Origin: Leptodontidium sp. MPI-SDFR-AT-0119
Lineage: Eukaryota; Ascomycota; Leotiomycetes; Helotiales; Leptodontidiaceae
Direction of reading: 5' to 3'
NCBI GenBank assembly: GCA_020726505.1
Contig: JAHLEZ010000009.1
Location: forward strand, 806,001-870,000
DNA length: 64,000 nucleotides
Below the pieces are notes generated by a model. It worked only from the letters and a program-made list of their open reading frames with translations. It ran no database searches and was not told where the DNA came from. This document shows positions 33,101 through 43,000 of this stretch, piece by piece; position 1 is the stretch's first letter, and every line of letters starts with the position of its first letter. Made by a program: the position numbers and the translations under genes.

Positions 33101-33950
33101 ATTTTACTAGTAAATAACTCTCTTAGCTTATTTAGTTCTTGGTTTGTATACGTAAAATTAAGATTATAATTAAAGTTTTGGAACGAGCTTTATAAAGTGT
33201 TCTTAAACTTATACTATTCTATATTCTTTGTATTAAACTTTTGAATTGTAGGGTAGGCTGTTTGAGTGTTACTAGTAATAGTAAATAATACCCTAAAGTG
33301 ATCTGAGCCTAGGTTTGGCATAACTTGCCATTCCTCGATCTTATTAGCTATTCCTTAAGTAGTAAATGTTAAATTTAGTATAGAAGGAGTTGTTATATGA
33401 GGCCTATAAAATGTTCCTTCCCTTAGAGTATTTACTAAATTTAAAGAGTATTTTTCTATTATTTCTAGTAAAAACTCGGCATTTAAGCCTTAGTTTTGCA
33501 AGGGGTCCCACCACAAATGATGTGTATTAAAATCCCTTAATAATATAGTCTTAGCTTTAAACTCAGGCGGGAGTAAATCCTTTCTTTATATTGTAAGTAT
33601 ATTATTAGGGAGATTTGGATGTATTACATTATAGACGTTAATTAACTAAATAGAATCAGCTAAGTCTATTATAACATAATTGGGGTCTTGTAGTAAGCTA
33701 GGCGCTAAAGTAGCTAATACCTTATTAGATATATAAAATAGCGTTCTAGGCCTAGCTAAGGCTTGATTAGGGAGGATTTGCTTAAAGCCGGAGTGAGTTA
33801 CCGATCGGTATAATAAATCGGTCTCTTTTATAATCCAAGGCTCTTAAATAGCTATAACCTCAATTGACAACTCCACGGCTACTTGTAATACGTGCTTTGT
33901 AATAGGCAGGCTCTTGTTCGCATTGATTTGAAGGATTTTAAGTCCAATTA
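30130..33950 (-). pseudogene. LINE copy 2 ORF2 (endonuclease-RT-RNase H), broken
   Basis: Readable pieces on the minus strand include the endonuclease SDH motif (about 33300), the RT active site YMDDIGLIASSKSF (about 31920), an RT-to-RNase H linker (FKTSPIIPIELEAAILPPYI, about 31430) and a C-terminal CICGSIETTRHLLLDYKEYR cluster (about 30340). Stops such as TAG in place of Trp or Gln split it into short open pieces of at most about 140 codons. Order and spacing match copy 3. In life the protein nicks DNA and reverse-transcribes the element RNA at the nick. Confidence 0.85.
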
Positions 33951-33969
33951 TTATTACTAGTATTATACG

Positions 33970-35560
33970 AAGAGTTACTGCTGTTCTGAGTAGGTCTAGG
34001 GGCCTTGTTTTTAATTGCTAAGTAAATTTCGCAAAGCTTTGAGTCAGCTAAGTGAGTATTTTCTTTGTAATTAGCGCATTTAATACTAGTGTGACTGCAC
34101 TTAGTATTTGATTTACAAGTATTACAAGCATAAGCTTTTCTTATATAGTTTCCGGCACATAAAGTACATTGGACTTCTCTTTTACATAGTAATTCAAAGT
34201 GACCAAAACTAGCGCATTTTTGGCATTGAGTAGTGCTATCAGTAGCTATAAATTTAACTACTTTTGCAGATATTTCCCTAATAAAGAGCCTATTACTAAT
34301 AGCTCTTTTTGCTTAGTTTTCATTAGGGAAAGCTACTATAATAGTACTTGTGTGTATTAGACTTGAGTCACGTTTCTCTCTTGGCGTAGCCTAGTAAGAA
34401 TTGCCTACAGGAGTTAAACCTGTATTAAAGGTCTTAATTTCTTCTGAGACTAGCTCTGAGTTAAGTAAGCCGTTTTCTGTATTAAAGTTTGTAATAGGAA
34501 TTCTATGAATAGCAACTTTGTACTATGGCTTTCCCTTTTTAAGGTTATATACCGAAGGAAGCACCCCTTTAATAATAGCCTCATTTTGAATCAAAAAGTC
34601 AACGTTAAAGGTAGGGGTAGTAGTAAGTACTATATTACCCCTAAGCGAGAGAGAGACAGTAGAGATTACTAAGTCCCTAAAGCCTTTCTTTTTAAAAGCC
34701 AAGTTAATTCAATTGCGCGCATTAATAGAGGAAAATTTAGTAGTCGATACTCTTTGTGTCTGTAAGAGGGTGTATCTCTTAGAAGTGACTGACTTACTCT
34801 TCTTATTAGGCTTATTAGCCTCCTTATCGGTAGGGTTCCTAGGGCTACCCGGAGCCCTAGCCCTATTCCCCTTAGTATTACTATTAGTACTACTAATAGC
34901 TATACTTTGTACCTGGTTTAGTGATTGAGGGTGTAGGCGGTTAGCCTTTGTCGCTACTTTAGCCTAAGTAGTCGCTTTTACTTGGCTTTCGATTTTCTTT
35001 GAGGCTCTTTCGAGGTTAGCTACTTATAAGGCTAGAATCGATGACGTATTTTTGACTTTATTATACTTTGTATACTCTCTGAATATCTCAAGCAAATCGA
35101 TTAACTTCGCTTGCTCTTCCCTTGACTTAGTAGCCGAATATGCCTTAACTAGTAAGTCTCGAGCTTCAAGGACTAGCTTTTGACTACTAGTCTTGTTGTT
35201 TTAGCTCCCTTGGAAGAAAGTCTGGCTTTAGTAATATTTACTATCGAAGTAAGTGTTAACTCGTGGTGTCTTATCGATATAGTGGTTATCGATAGTCGGG
35301 TTAGTTAGTCCGCGCTTTGTAGGGGCCAGTTGAGCCGCACTAGCGAATAGGGGCCGGAAAGGGGTGTTTTGCCTTAGAGACGTAGAGCTAGAGGTAACGA
35401 TAGCTCTAAAGGCCCTAAGAGTATCTTCGATCGATTCCTCTGCTCTAGTTAGCCTAGTGGGAAGTTCCCCTAGGTCTCTGGGCCTTGGCGAGGGTGTTGG
35501 AGCCTCTGAATCGCCGAAAGGATCGGAAAGGGGCTCTATAGCTCCCCGGCTATTACAGAG
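33970..35560 (-). pseudogene. LINE copy 2 ORF1 (gag-like), broken
   Basis: This matches ORF1 of copies 1 and 3 in order, with the Cys/His knuckle region at about 34060-34230 and the conserved central block near 34560-34660. Where copy 1 has an ATG at the presumed start, this copy reads ATA followed by the same GAGCCCC, a G-to-A change that would remove the start codon if that ATG was used. Internal stops are present. Confidence 0.75.
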
Positions 35561-35696
35561 CTTATAAGGCTCTATATCGCTAGGGGCTCGAAGTAAGAGG
35601 TGCTTTTGAGGTTCTTTGAAGTTTGGAAGATAATGGGGGTCAAACGCAGGGGGGTCAAAAGTCCCGAAAAAGAGTTGAATGTGTCTTCCCTTTATT

Positions 35697-38322
35697 AATT
35701 ATAGCAAGGAACTGACGATAGGCCGATTTAGTAGAATCTGGCTGAACAGGTCCGAAGTTAATAATACGATAACCTCGTAATAGCTTACTAGTAAAGCCAC
35801 GGCTTACTAGTTATAATACGTAAGGGACCGGTGAGATTAATATTAACTAGAATTACAGATTCAAACTTGTCACACTTACTCTTCGGCTATTACACCTTTT
35901 ACACTTACTCTCACAAGAGCCAGATTTAGAAACGCGAGTTTGCGAAGCTTTCGGAGTTATAATAATATTGACATGTTTCGATAGAGTGTATTTAAACGGC
36001 GCCGGAACTAATATAATACGAGAATAGTTCTCGCCTTAATTATTTTGAAAAGAAGAAAGATTATAAGGGTATATACGAGTAACTGGCGATTTTAATAACA
36101 TTAAGGCGTTTAAGCTTTTATAAAAGAGACTTTTATAAGAGATAAGATTTTTGGGCTTAAGGCACCCTTATAAATACTTAAAAGAGGCCGAGATCTTTAA
36201 TGCTATACAAGAGGATAAAGCACAGTAAGCCCGCTAAAAATAAGTTAATTATCTAAGAAATTAAAAATACTAATACGTGATTAGCCTTAAATTAACCTAG
36301 GCACAAACCACTTTAATTTATATAAGGCTATGTTAGCCCGGGAGTCATTTTTAGCCTATATCCTTCTCACCCTTCTTTGGTAATTTAACTTAATTGTCAG
36401 TTTCATTATATATAATATATATTATACTCTTAACCTCGGCCTTATAAATCCCCACTAAAGGAGGAAAGGAAATCGGCATAGTACTATAGTCCGGAAGCGG
36501 CTAAAAACCCCACTCCTAGCCGTACTTAACTTTCTCTGTGGTTTAATTTTAAATACCTCCGCGATACTATCTTTATTATTATTTATCGAGCCTTACTAAG
36601 TGATATAATAGTACTTCTTAAGGGTAATTTAGATCTCACGTCAATACTAAAATATAAGCTTAGTGAATAGTCTTAAATTGATTCGTTTAAATCACTGGCC
36701 TAGTTATATAGTAGTTAAGTATCGCTGCGGTTTTTAGGTAGACTCTTTACTATAAAACAAATACTCTAATTAACTTTATCTTTCTTATAGTGAAAGTTAG
36801 TCATAGGTATACGCTAATCTAGATATTAGCTTTATTTAAGCCGAAATTATGCCGTAATATACCTCTTCGCGATGTCTATAAGAGTTTCTATTTCACTATC
36901 CTCTTAAGCCTATCTTAAAATAATAACGATAAGTGTAAATATCTCGAGACGAGGGAACGAACGAAGGAAAGTCGGCCCTTACTAAGTGCCGCGCCACTAG
37001 TACGGCTCTATTCCCTAGTCTATTTAAAGGAAACGGAGGTACTCACTCATAAGATTAAGTTTTAAATAGTGGACTATGTTATAATAAGAAGTAGTCTAAT
37101 CTAAAGGGGGAAGTTAATAAACGTTAACATTGAATATAAATTATATCTAGATTATAATATATATAGAACGAGCGGACATCTATAATATATTAATATATAA
37201 GGGATACGCCTAGTACCTTCACGTTCCTCAAGAACTCTATTTACGACTCAAAGTAAGCTTAAAGCACGGCTAGTATTCCACGGAGGAATTCCTATTTCAC
37301 CTTCGAATAATTCCAAACCTGCTCGATTATATAAGGTCCTAGAAGAGTAAGGCCCTAAATCCTTAATCGAATATCTTTCGGGAGTAATAAGAAGTAAAGG
37401 AAAGCTAACTTATTATTCTCTATATTAAGAAGGTTTTTAGGGTTAAGATAAGGGCGCGAATAAGGAACGAGATCTAGTAAATAATATTATTTTAATAATA
37501 AAGTATTAAAAGTAGATCATCATTGACATTACCTTTCTTTTAAAGTAAGGATATTAACGAGTTACATTAAGGCTTACTGTAAGCTCACTCGAGATTAAGT
37601 AGTGTATAGCCTTTGTTTATCAGTTAATTTACTAAGGCTTGTGTATATGTCGAAGAGGAGGGTCGGCTTTGTCCTTTACTAGCGTGCTTTTTATAGCGTT
37701 TAAGCTAGCCTTAATATTCGAGTCAAGTATCTCTATATTATAAGAATACTAGCCACATACAAGAGCCTAATAACCATGCGAGCTCTTGATACAAAGCTAA
37801 TAACTTGATACAAAGCTAATAACCGATGCGAGCTCTTGATACAAAGCTAATAAAGCTAGTAACCGATGCGAAAGCCTGGTACTCAAAGTAATTATATAGA
37901 CCTAGAAATGCCCCCTCAATAGAATCATCATTCACACCATCATTCTCTACTTTTGATGCGCTACTTTAAGATACTACGCTTATTTTTTAAAAAAAATAGA
38001 TATAGTAACTAATAAATCGTTTAAAGTGCTTAAAAAGGTAGGAAATTTATATTACCAAAAACTCTTAGTAAGTATAAAAGCTTATAATATCTTTTTAATT
38101 AGTAAGTTACGTAAAGATCTTAATAATCCTTTCCTAGGTTAAGTATAAGATACCCCTTTATTAATTAATATTACGAGTAATAATAAATAAAAGTTAAAGT
38201 AGTATTTACTAATTATAAAAAGGCAAGACTTTCTTTTATTACGTTACTTAGCTTATTTAAGATATTAATTTAAATTAGTATAACACCTTTAACCTTAAGT
38301 ATATATTTTTATCTTGTTATAC
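35697..38322. other. AT-rich RIP-degraded stretch, no gene seen
   Basis: No coherent frame or element ends were found in this 2.6-kb stretch. It contains a short tandem repeat at 37785-37860. The composition changes to normal at about 38500, where the gene island begins. Confidence 0.4.
37785..37860 (+). repeat. Short tandem repeat around TTGATACAAAGCTAATAA
   Basis: The 18-base motif TTGATACAAAGCTAATAA occurs three times. The first two are nearly head to tail, and the third is preceded by CCGATGCGAGCTC. The outer unit with GATGCGAGCTCTTGATACAA also recurs. No function is evident. Confidence 0.75.
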
Positions 38323-38430
38323 AAAAGTAGACCTGCAATTGCGAACTGTGACAGCTAGAGTTAGGGGCATTTTCTGGTAGTGTACTTAAGTACCTAAATA
38401 CTGCAGTTTGGCGACTGCAGGTCTGCTTTT
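38323..38430. repeat. Small foldback element or MITE-like inverted repeat
   Basis: Arms of about 26 bases, AAAAGTAGACCTGCAATTGC and onward at 38323-38348 and the inverted match at 38404-38430, enclose about 55 bases. Mismatches between arms are mostly C/T or G/A. No clear target duplication is seen. It sits at the edge of the gene island and could be a short nonautonomous DNA transposon. Confidence 0.6.
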
Positions 38431-38905
38431 GCCGTGACACGAACTGTAGTATTAAGTATATAACCCTTATTCTATACGACATATCTTAATTACCTTAAAT
38501 AAGTAAGACTACTTATTTGAAAAGAGGCAGAGTTAATGTGATTCGGGTTGGTCCTAGTTCCTGCGCTAGTCCAGAGCGCTAACGCCAAATCGCTTAGTTC
38601 GATTCGGGTTACTTTCGTCACCTGTGGAGGGCGCGCTTGCCTATTAAGGGGTAGTGGCGCACGGACCACCACGTTGGGCCTTTATTCTTAGCTGTAGCCT
38701 CATCGTACCTAGAGAATACAACCACGGGTTGACGACTCCACAAATCGAGGTTTCTTTTCACCCCACCCCCGTGCATTTTCATGAACGAATCCTCATCCTC
38801 GCCCAAATCAAACTCCTATACCTTTCTCACATACAATACAATTCGAATCCCGAAACAGCCAAGCTCGAACTCTGTTCTCCTTCTAATCACCGTCAGCTCG
38901 TCACA
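38431..38905. other. Upstream region of the hypothetical gene
   Basis: The composition shifts from AT-rich to balanced. A GCGCT/AGCGC hairpin with a 7-base loop lies near 38562-38578 but does not complete a tRNA. The C/T-rich stretch before 38906 is typical of a fungal promoter or 5' leader. An in-frame upstream Met at 38654 would give an 84-residue extension but is less likely as the start. Confidence 0.4.
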
Positions 38906-39664
38906 ATGTCAAATGCCACCGATGCAGCAGACGCTCAAGGGCCATTTCCCTCCTTCGAAGAGCTAAAGAGTGCACGGGTAATAGTATCGAAGTCTCCCGC
39001 CGGATTTCGCCTCTTCTGGTCACTTGATGGCCCATTCCCCGAGGCCATCTCAGTCATGCAAGACAGGCACACTCCAACCTCCCTGACACCGTATTATTCG
39101 AACGGAACCTGGCATCCCATTTCCCAAGAACCAATTTCAGTGCCCAAGATCTCTTCCGTCACAGTTGGAGTCAACCAACTAGACCACTGGGAGGACGATT
39201 GGGAGGATTGTCACGAGGCACATGGTGAGAGGGGCGATGGACAGGAAGGGAGATGGTATGGCGCTCTTGAGGATCACGAATACGATCCTCAGGACGATTC
39301 GGATCGGGCAAATCGCTTACTTGGTTGTTGCGGGGAGCCGAGGCCGAGGAACAAGAAGGTTAGAATCGTGGTTCGGCCTGCTTCTGGCACGTTTGTGACG
39401 GTTCATGATTACCTCTCTACACTACATCCGTGGTTGATGGGCATGAAAGAGGATATCAGGCGCTCGACGAATGTGTGGCAAGGTGGCTTGACGGATATGA
39501 TGGTCGATTCTGGATTGCATTGTCTGTGGGTGGAAGAGAAGTCATACTGGATCAGACATACACCAATTATTATCAATTCGACCGCTCGTCAGCCAGAGTT
39601 GCTGTCAAATTCTGGGCCTGGATTTGGACCAGACAACATGTCAGACTTTACGCGGCTCAGATAA
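38906..39664 (+). CDS. Hypothetical protein, single exon (252 aa)
   Basis: I do not recognise a domain. The start is placed at ATG 38906 (context TCACAATG, protein MSNATDAADAQ) because the sequence becomes protein-like from there; a longer in-frame start at 38654 exists. The protein has no signal peptide or membrane segment. The N-terminal third is compact (FEELKSARVIVSKSPAGFRL, then SLDGPFPEAISVMQDRH). A Trp/Asp/Glu-rich acidic segment follows (HWEDDWEDCHEAHGERGDG), then a basic stretch (PRPRNKKVRIVVRP) and a Trp-rich C-terminus (HDYLSTLHPWLMG). Codon usage and GC match the flanking real genes, and no RIP damage is seen. It is transcribed towards the GH55-like gene (convergent, about 380 bases apart). 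Function unknown. Confidence 0.7.
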   Translation: MSNATDAADAQGPFPSFEELKSARVIVSKSPAGFRLFWSLDGPFPEAISVMQDRHTPTSLTPYYSNGTWHPISQEPISVPKISSVTVGVNQLDHWEDDWEDCHEAHGERGDGQEGRWYGALEDHEYDPQDDSDRANRLLGCCGEPRPRNKKVRIVVRPASGTFVTVHDYLSTLHPWLMGMKEDIRRSTNVWQGGLTDMMVDSGLHCLWVEEKSYWIRHTPIIINSTARQPELLSNSGPGFGPDNMSDFTRLR

Positions 39665-40047
39665 GCCATAGTCCCTATCTACCACCATCAAACCTGGTAG
39701 GCAAGATACGAGCACTCAGGTAGAATGAAACAGGCAAATTGAAAATATAACGGAATAATCTTGGCCAAGCCAGTTGAAAGTGAGGCAAATTTTACTTGCA
39801 GCGAACTTTTCATGAACCAAAAAGCCATGAGCGATGACTTTCCAAGTATCATTATGATCCCCTTCAAAGAAGACTTTTGACACATTAGGTGCAAAACCAA
39901 ATCGAACCCCAAGGAAATACACGGGAGTGTGTGTAATACTATCAATAATGTACAAATGTCTTTCAATAGTAGAAATGCACTAGAGGCCGATTCGTTGAAA
40001 TTACAATAAGCCAGCCACCCTATCCACCCAACTTCCCACCTATCCTT
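39665..40047. other. Convergent intergenic spacer
   Basis: This spacer lies between the stop codons of two convergent genes and should contain both 3' untranslated regions. No structured terminator or repeat was recognised. Short open frames here are not supported. Confidence 0.4.
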
Positions 40048-43000
40048 TCAACCACTCAACTCTGGATCAATCCTCCACTGGAGGCAATTGTTTGAAACCG
40101 TGCCACCATGTTTATTATTGATACCGCCACAATCGCAACTATCGGTTGGAACCGACAGGTACTGTTTGCAAGTCTTTTCGTCATACACAAATTCGCATGT
40201 GTCCTTCAAGATCTCCAGCGAGATTCTGATAGTGACGGTCCCGAACCCGCCATTGTAGGCAAAAGGATACTCGTTGGATTTAATCATTTTCCCTTTTAAG
40301 GAGGACTTGGAGATACTGTTACAGAAGCTACTGGCTGCACTCTCCATCCGCACGTGCTCAGTATTCTCCCCTTTTTTGTAGCACTCGACTTTGTTGATGG
40401 CTGGGTTGCCCTGCTTCAAAGGCGATTCGGTTGCCTGTTCAGCAATGGTAGTTGTAGTTGTCGCCTTGGTCGTGCTCGTGGAAGTGGTGGATGTAGTGGA
40501 AGAAGGAGCAGGGCAAATAGTTAGAGGCTCTTCCCAGTTTTCGTCATAAAAGTCCGGAAACCCAGGGGACGTGAGGCTTCCGTCTCCACCAACGAGGTAA
40601 GGATTCGGGAGACACGAGAAGTCAAAGGCGTACGTGCATTCAAGAACAGTAGGATCGTTCATTATACCTATTTCGGGATTCCACCAACGTTTGGGGAAGC
40701 TTCCAACAAGAGGTGATGCAGGAGGTGTAGGAAATGGAATCGATGGTGCTGTCGCTGTTGTTGCCCCCTGAATGATACAATTTAAGTCAGTATAGATATT
40801 CTGAATGCCTTGAGAGGGAGGGCGAAGCACTAAAGCTGAGTATTCCAAAGCTACTGGTATCAATAACCCCAAAATATGCGCGAATGGAGCAAAGGTAAAA
40901 GAAAAGAAAAGACTCACATCTACTCCAGTATAGATGACGGAAGGCCAGAATGGTGTCGTTGCCAAGATTGGTATAAATGATGCAAAGCCTTGACGTTTAT
41001 GCTTATTATTGGTGCCATCTTGGGTCAGCGTCACTATCTCAAATACCCATTGGGAGATTATTATAGGAGCCTGTGTGATAGTGCTCGTCCAGGTTCCAGA
41101 GCTGACTGTCATGAGAGGATAATTGACGGTGCTTGTTGCTCCTGTCCATGGAGGGATTTTGACATGACAAGGTGGGACGCAAGTGAACTTTGGCTGGTCC
41201 ATTTTCCATAGAGCTGGATCGATCCAAATGAGGTCGTTGAACTGTGGGCCGGTGCTACCAACATCTAAAATGGTGATTTGGGACCAGAATGGATGCGATT
41301 TGACGTTGAGATTGCTCACAGCTGTGATTCCCTTGCCGTCCATGACAGCCATGTATTTAGCTCCGATGGTAATCAGGTTCTGAATACGCACGCTCGCTTT
41401 GTTCGACGTTAGGAGTATCAACGCCTTTTGACACAATTGCGTATCGATACACGTCTGGGCGTAGGTCGAGAACCAGGAATAAATCCCCGCACCAGCAATG
41501 AAGATGTTCTCTGATTTTGTGATTATCACGCCCCAAGACTCGTCGCAGCCGCTGAATTCGTTACCGGTTGCGCAGGAGTATGAAGGATCACCTGGAAATA
41601 ATCCAACGACGGCAGCAAATGGCGCCGGTGGGGGTGGTGTTGGCTGAAAGTAGGGTGATTCCGTTTGAATCATTCCAGTAAATACATTTGAAGCTCCATT
41701 GAAATTGTACTGGTAAAAGACAGCGTGCTCAGAGGCAGTCGCGTATAGCCTGTTGATTTGATTTTCATGTTAGCGTATTATCCACGCAATAGTGACCCGA
41801 GAATATAACACAGGTGTCTGGAACGGGATAATATCGCGGGAAATTTACCAGGAAGCTTTGGTACTCTCAATCAAGAAACCACGAGCAATGTAGATGGATG
41901 TTTGTACCATATCGTTACTCGGAGAGGTGAGGTCGGGATCACTAATGACAATTAGCTCATTCGTGCACTCTATCCTTCGCTTCAAAGTATGCAACTTACT
42001 CAAGCATGTGGTCAGCCCCCCAAAGCCACATGTTCTCAAAATACCCGGATGCTAACGTAGTTATATGCATCATCAGACTTGCCGCACTGCATCCCTGATT
42101 GATACCACTGGTTACAGGAGGGCATTCCGCAGGAGTTAGCTTAGTTCCAGTTGCACCTCCAGTACGGGCGTGACAATCCCACAATGCAGCCGAACCAGCG
42201 CTCGCCGCTGCGATATTCCACTGGACAAGAATGAGGCCAGCTGTTGCACCACATGTTGTGAAAAGAAGGTCTTGCATCTCCACATTGCCTATATCTCCAA
42301 CGTTGCCGACCTTGAGAAGCACTTGGGGCTTACTAAACTCATCGTCAGTATTTTAAGTGAAAAGTCCGATCGCTAGTAGCCAGTGGGCCATACCTCTAAG
42401 GACTCATGGGAATAATGAAACTTACCTTGCGTTCTCAAAGTAGGATCCCGACGCAACAAGCTGTGACCAGGTTTCACCCACAATCTTGGCTCCTGAGGGG
42501 ATGGTTATTGCCGAGGTAAGAATATACGAACCAGCGTCCACGAACAGTATCTTTCCCAAAGTGGAGTACAATGCTCTCTGAAAAGCCACCGTATCATCGG
42601 TAGTACCATCACCCAAAGCCCCCAGGTCTTTCAAGTGAACAAAGTCTCCGATAGGACGATTTTCGTACTGAGGCTTGGCGCGTTCGAAGTACGCACCCTT
42701 GGGATCGAGCAGTGTTGAGCGTCTCACGTAGTTTCCAACTTTGCCACCTTGTTGAAAACTACGAGAAGTTGTTGAGCCTGCATAGATAGGTCCAAGAGCC
42801 CAGTGACCAATGACAGATTTGGATCCAGCTAGAATAGTCTTGCCCGCAGTATCGGCAATCGCTGTAGAAACTCCTGAAAAGGCGACATTCTCAAGAACGA
42901 CTCCTGTGCTGCCGGAGCCAATAGCTGACGAAGGCGGAGTTATGACCACGGCTGTACCGACGTTTTTGAAGGACGAATCGAGTATAGACACAGACCCAAT

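Larger units (their letters stand above)
29854..35684 (-). mobile_element. Complete Tad-like LINE, copy 2 (5831 bp, RIP-damaged)
   Basis: It lies in the opposite orientation to copy 1. A 12-bp target duplication CTTCCCTTTATT lies at 29842-29853 (3' side) and 35685-35696 (5' side). The 3' tail appears as T-runs at 29854-29880 before the conserved CCTTTTAACGTGCTG end. The 5' terminus has the same TTTTTCGGGACTTTTGACCC block as the other copies. Moderately decayed: the RT box YMDD and endonuclease SDH survive, but both ORFs carry stops. Confidence 0.92.

Noticed and set aside
37785..37860. CRISPR-like array
   Set aside because: Only three 18-base units with irregular, repeat-related spacers in a fungal genome; an ordinary short tandem repeat.
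38500..38610. tRNA-like hairpin: GCGCT/AGCGC stem with a 7-base loop and a nearby GTTCGATTC
   Set aside because: On either strand the loop lacks a proper U33-anticodon-purine arrangement, and no acceptor stem, D arm or T stem can be paired at normal spacing.
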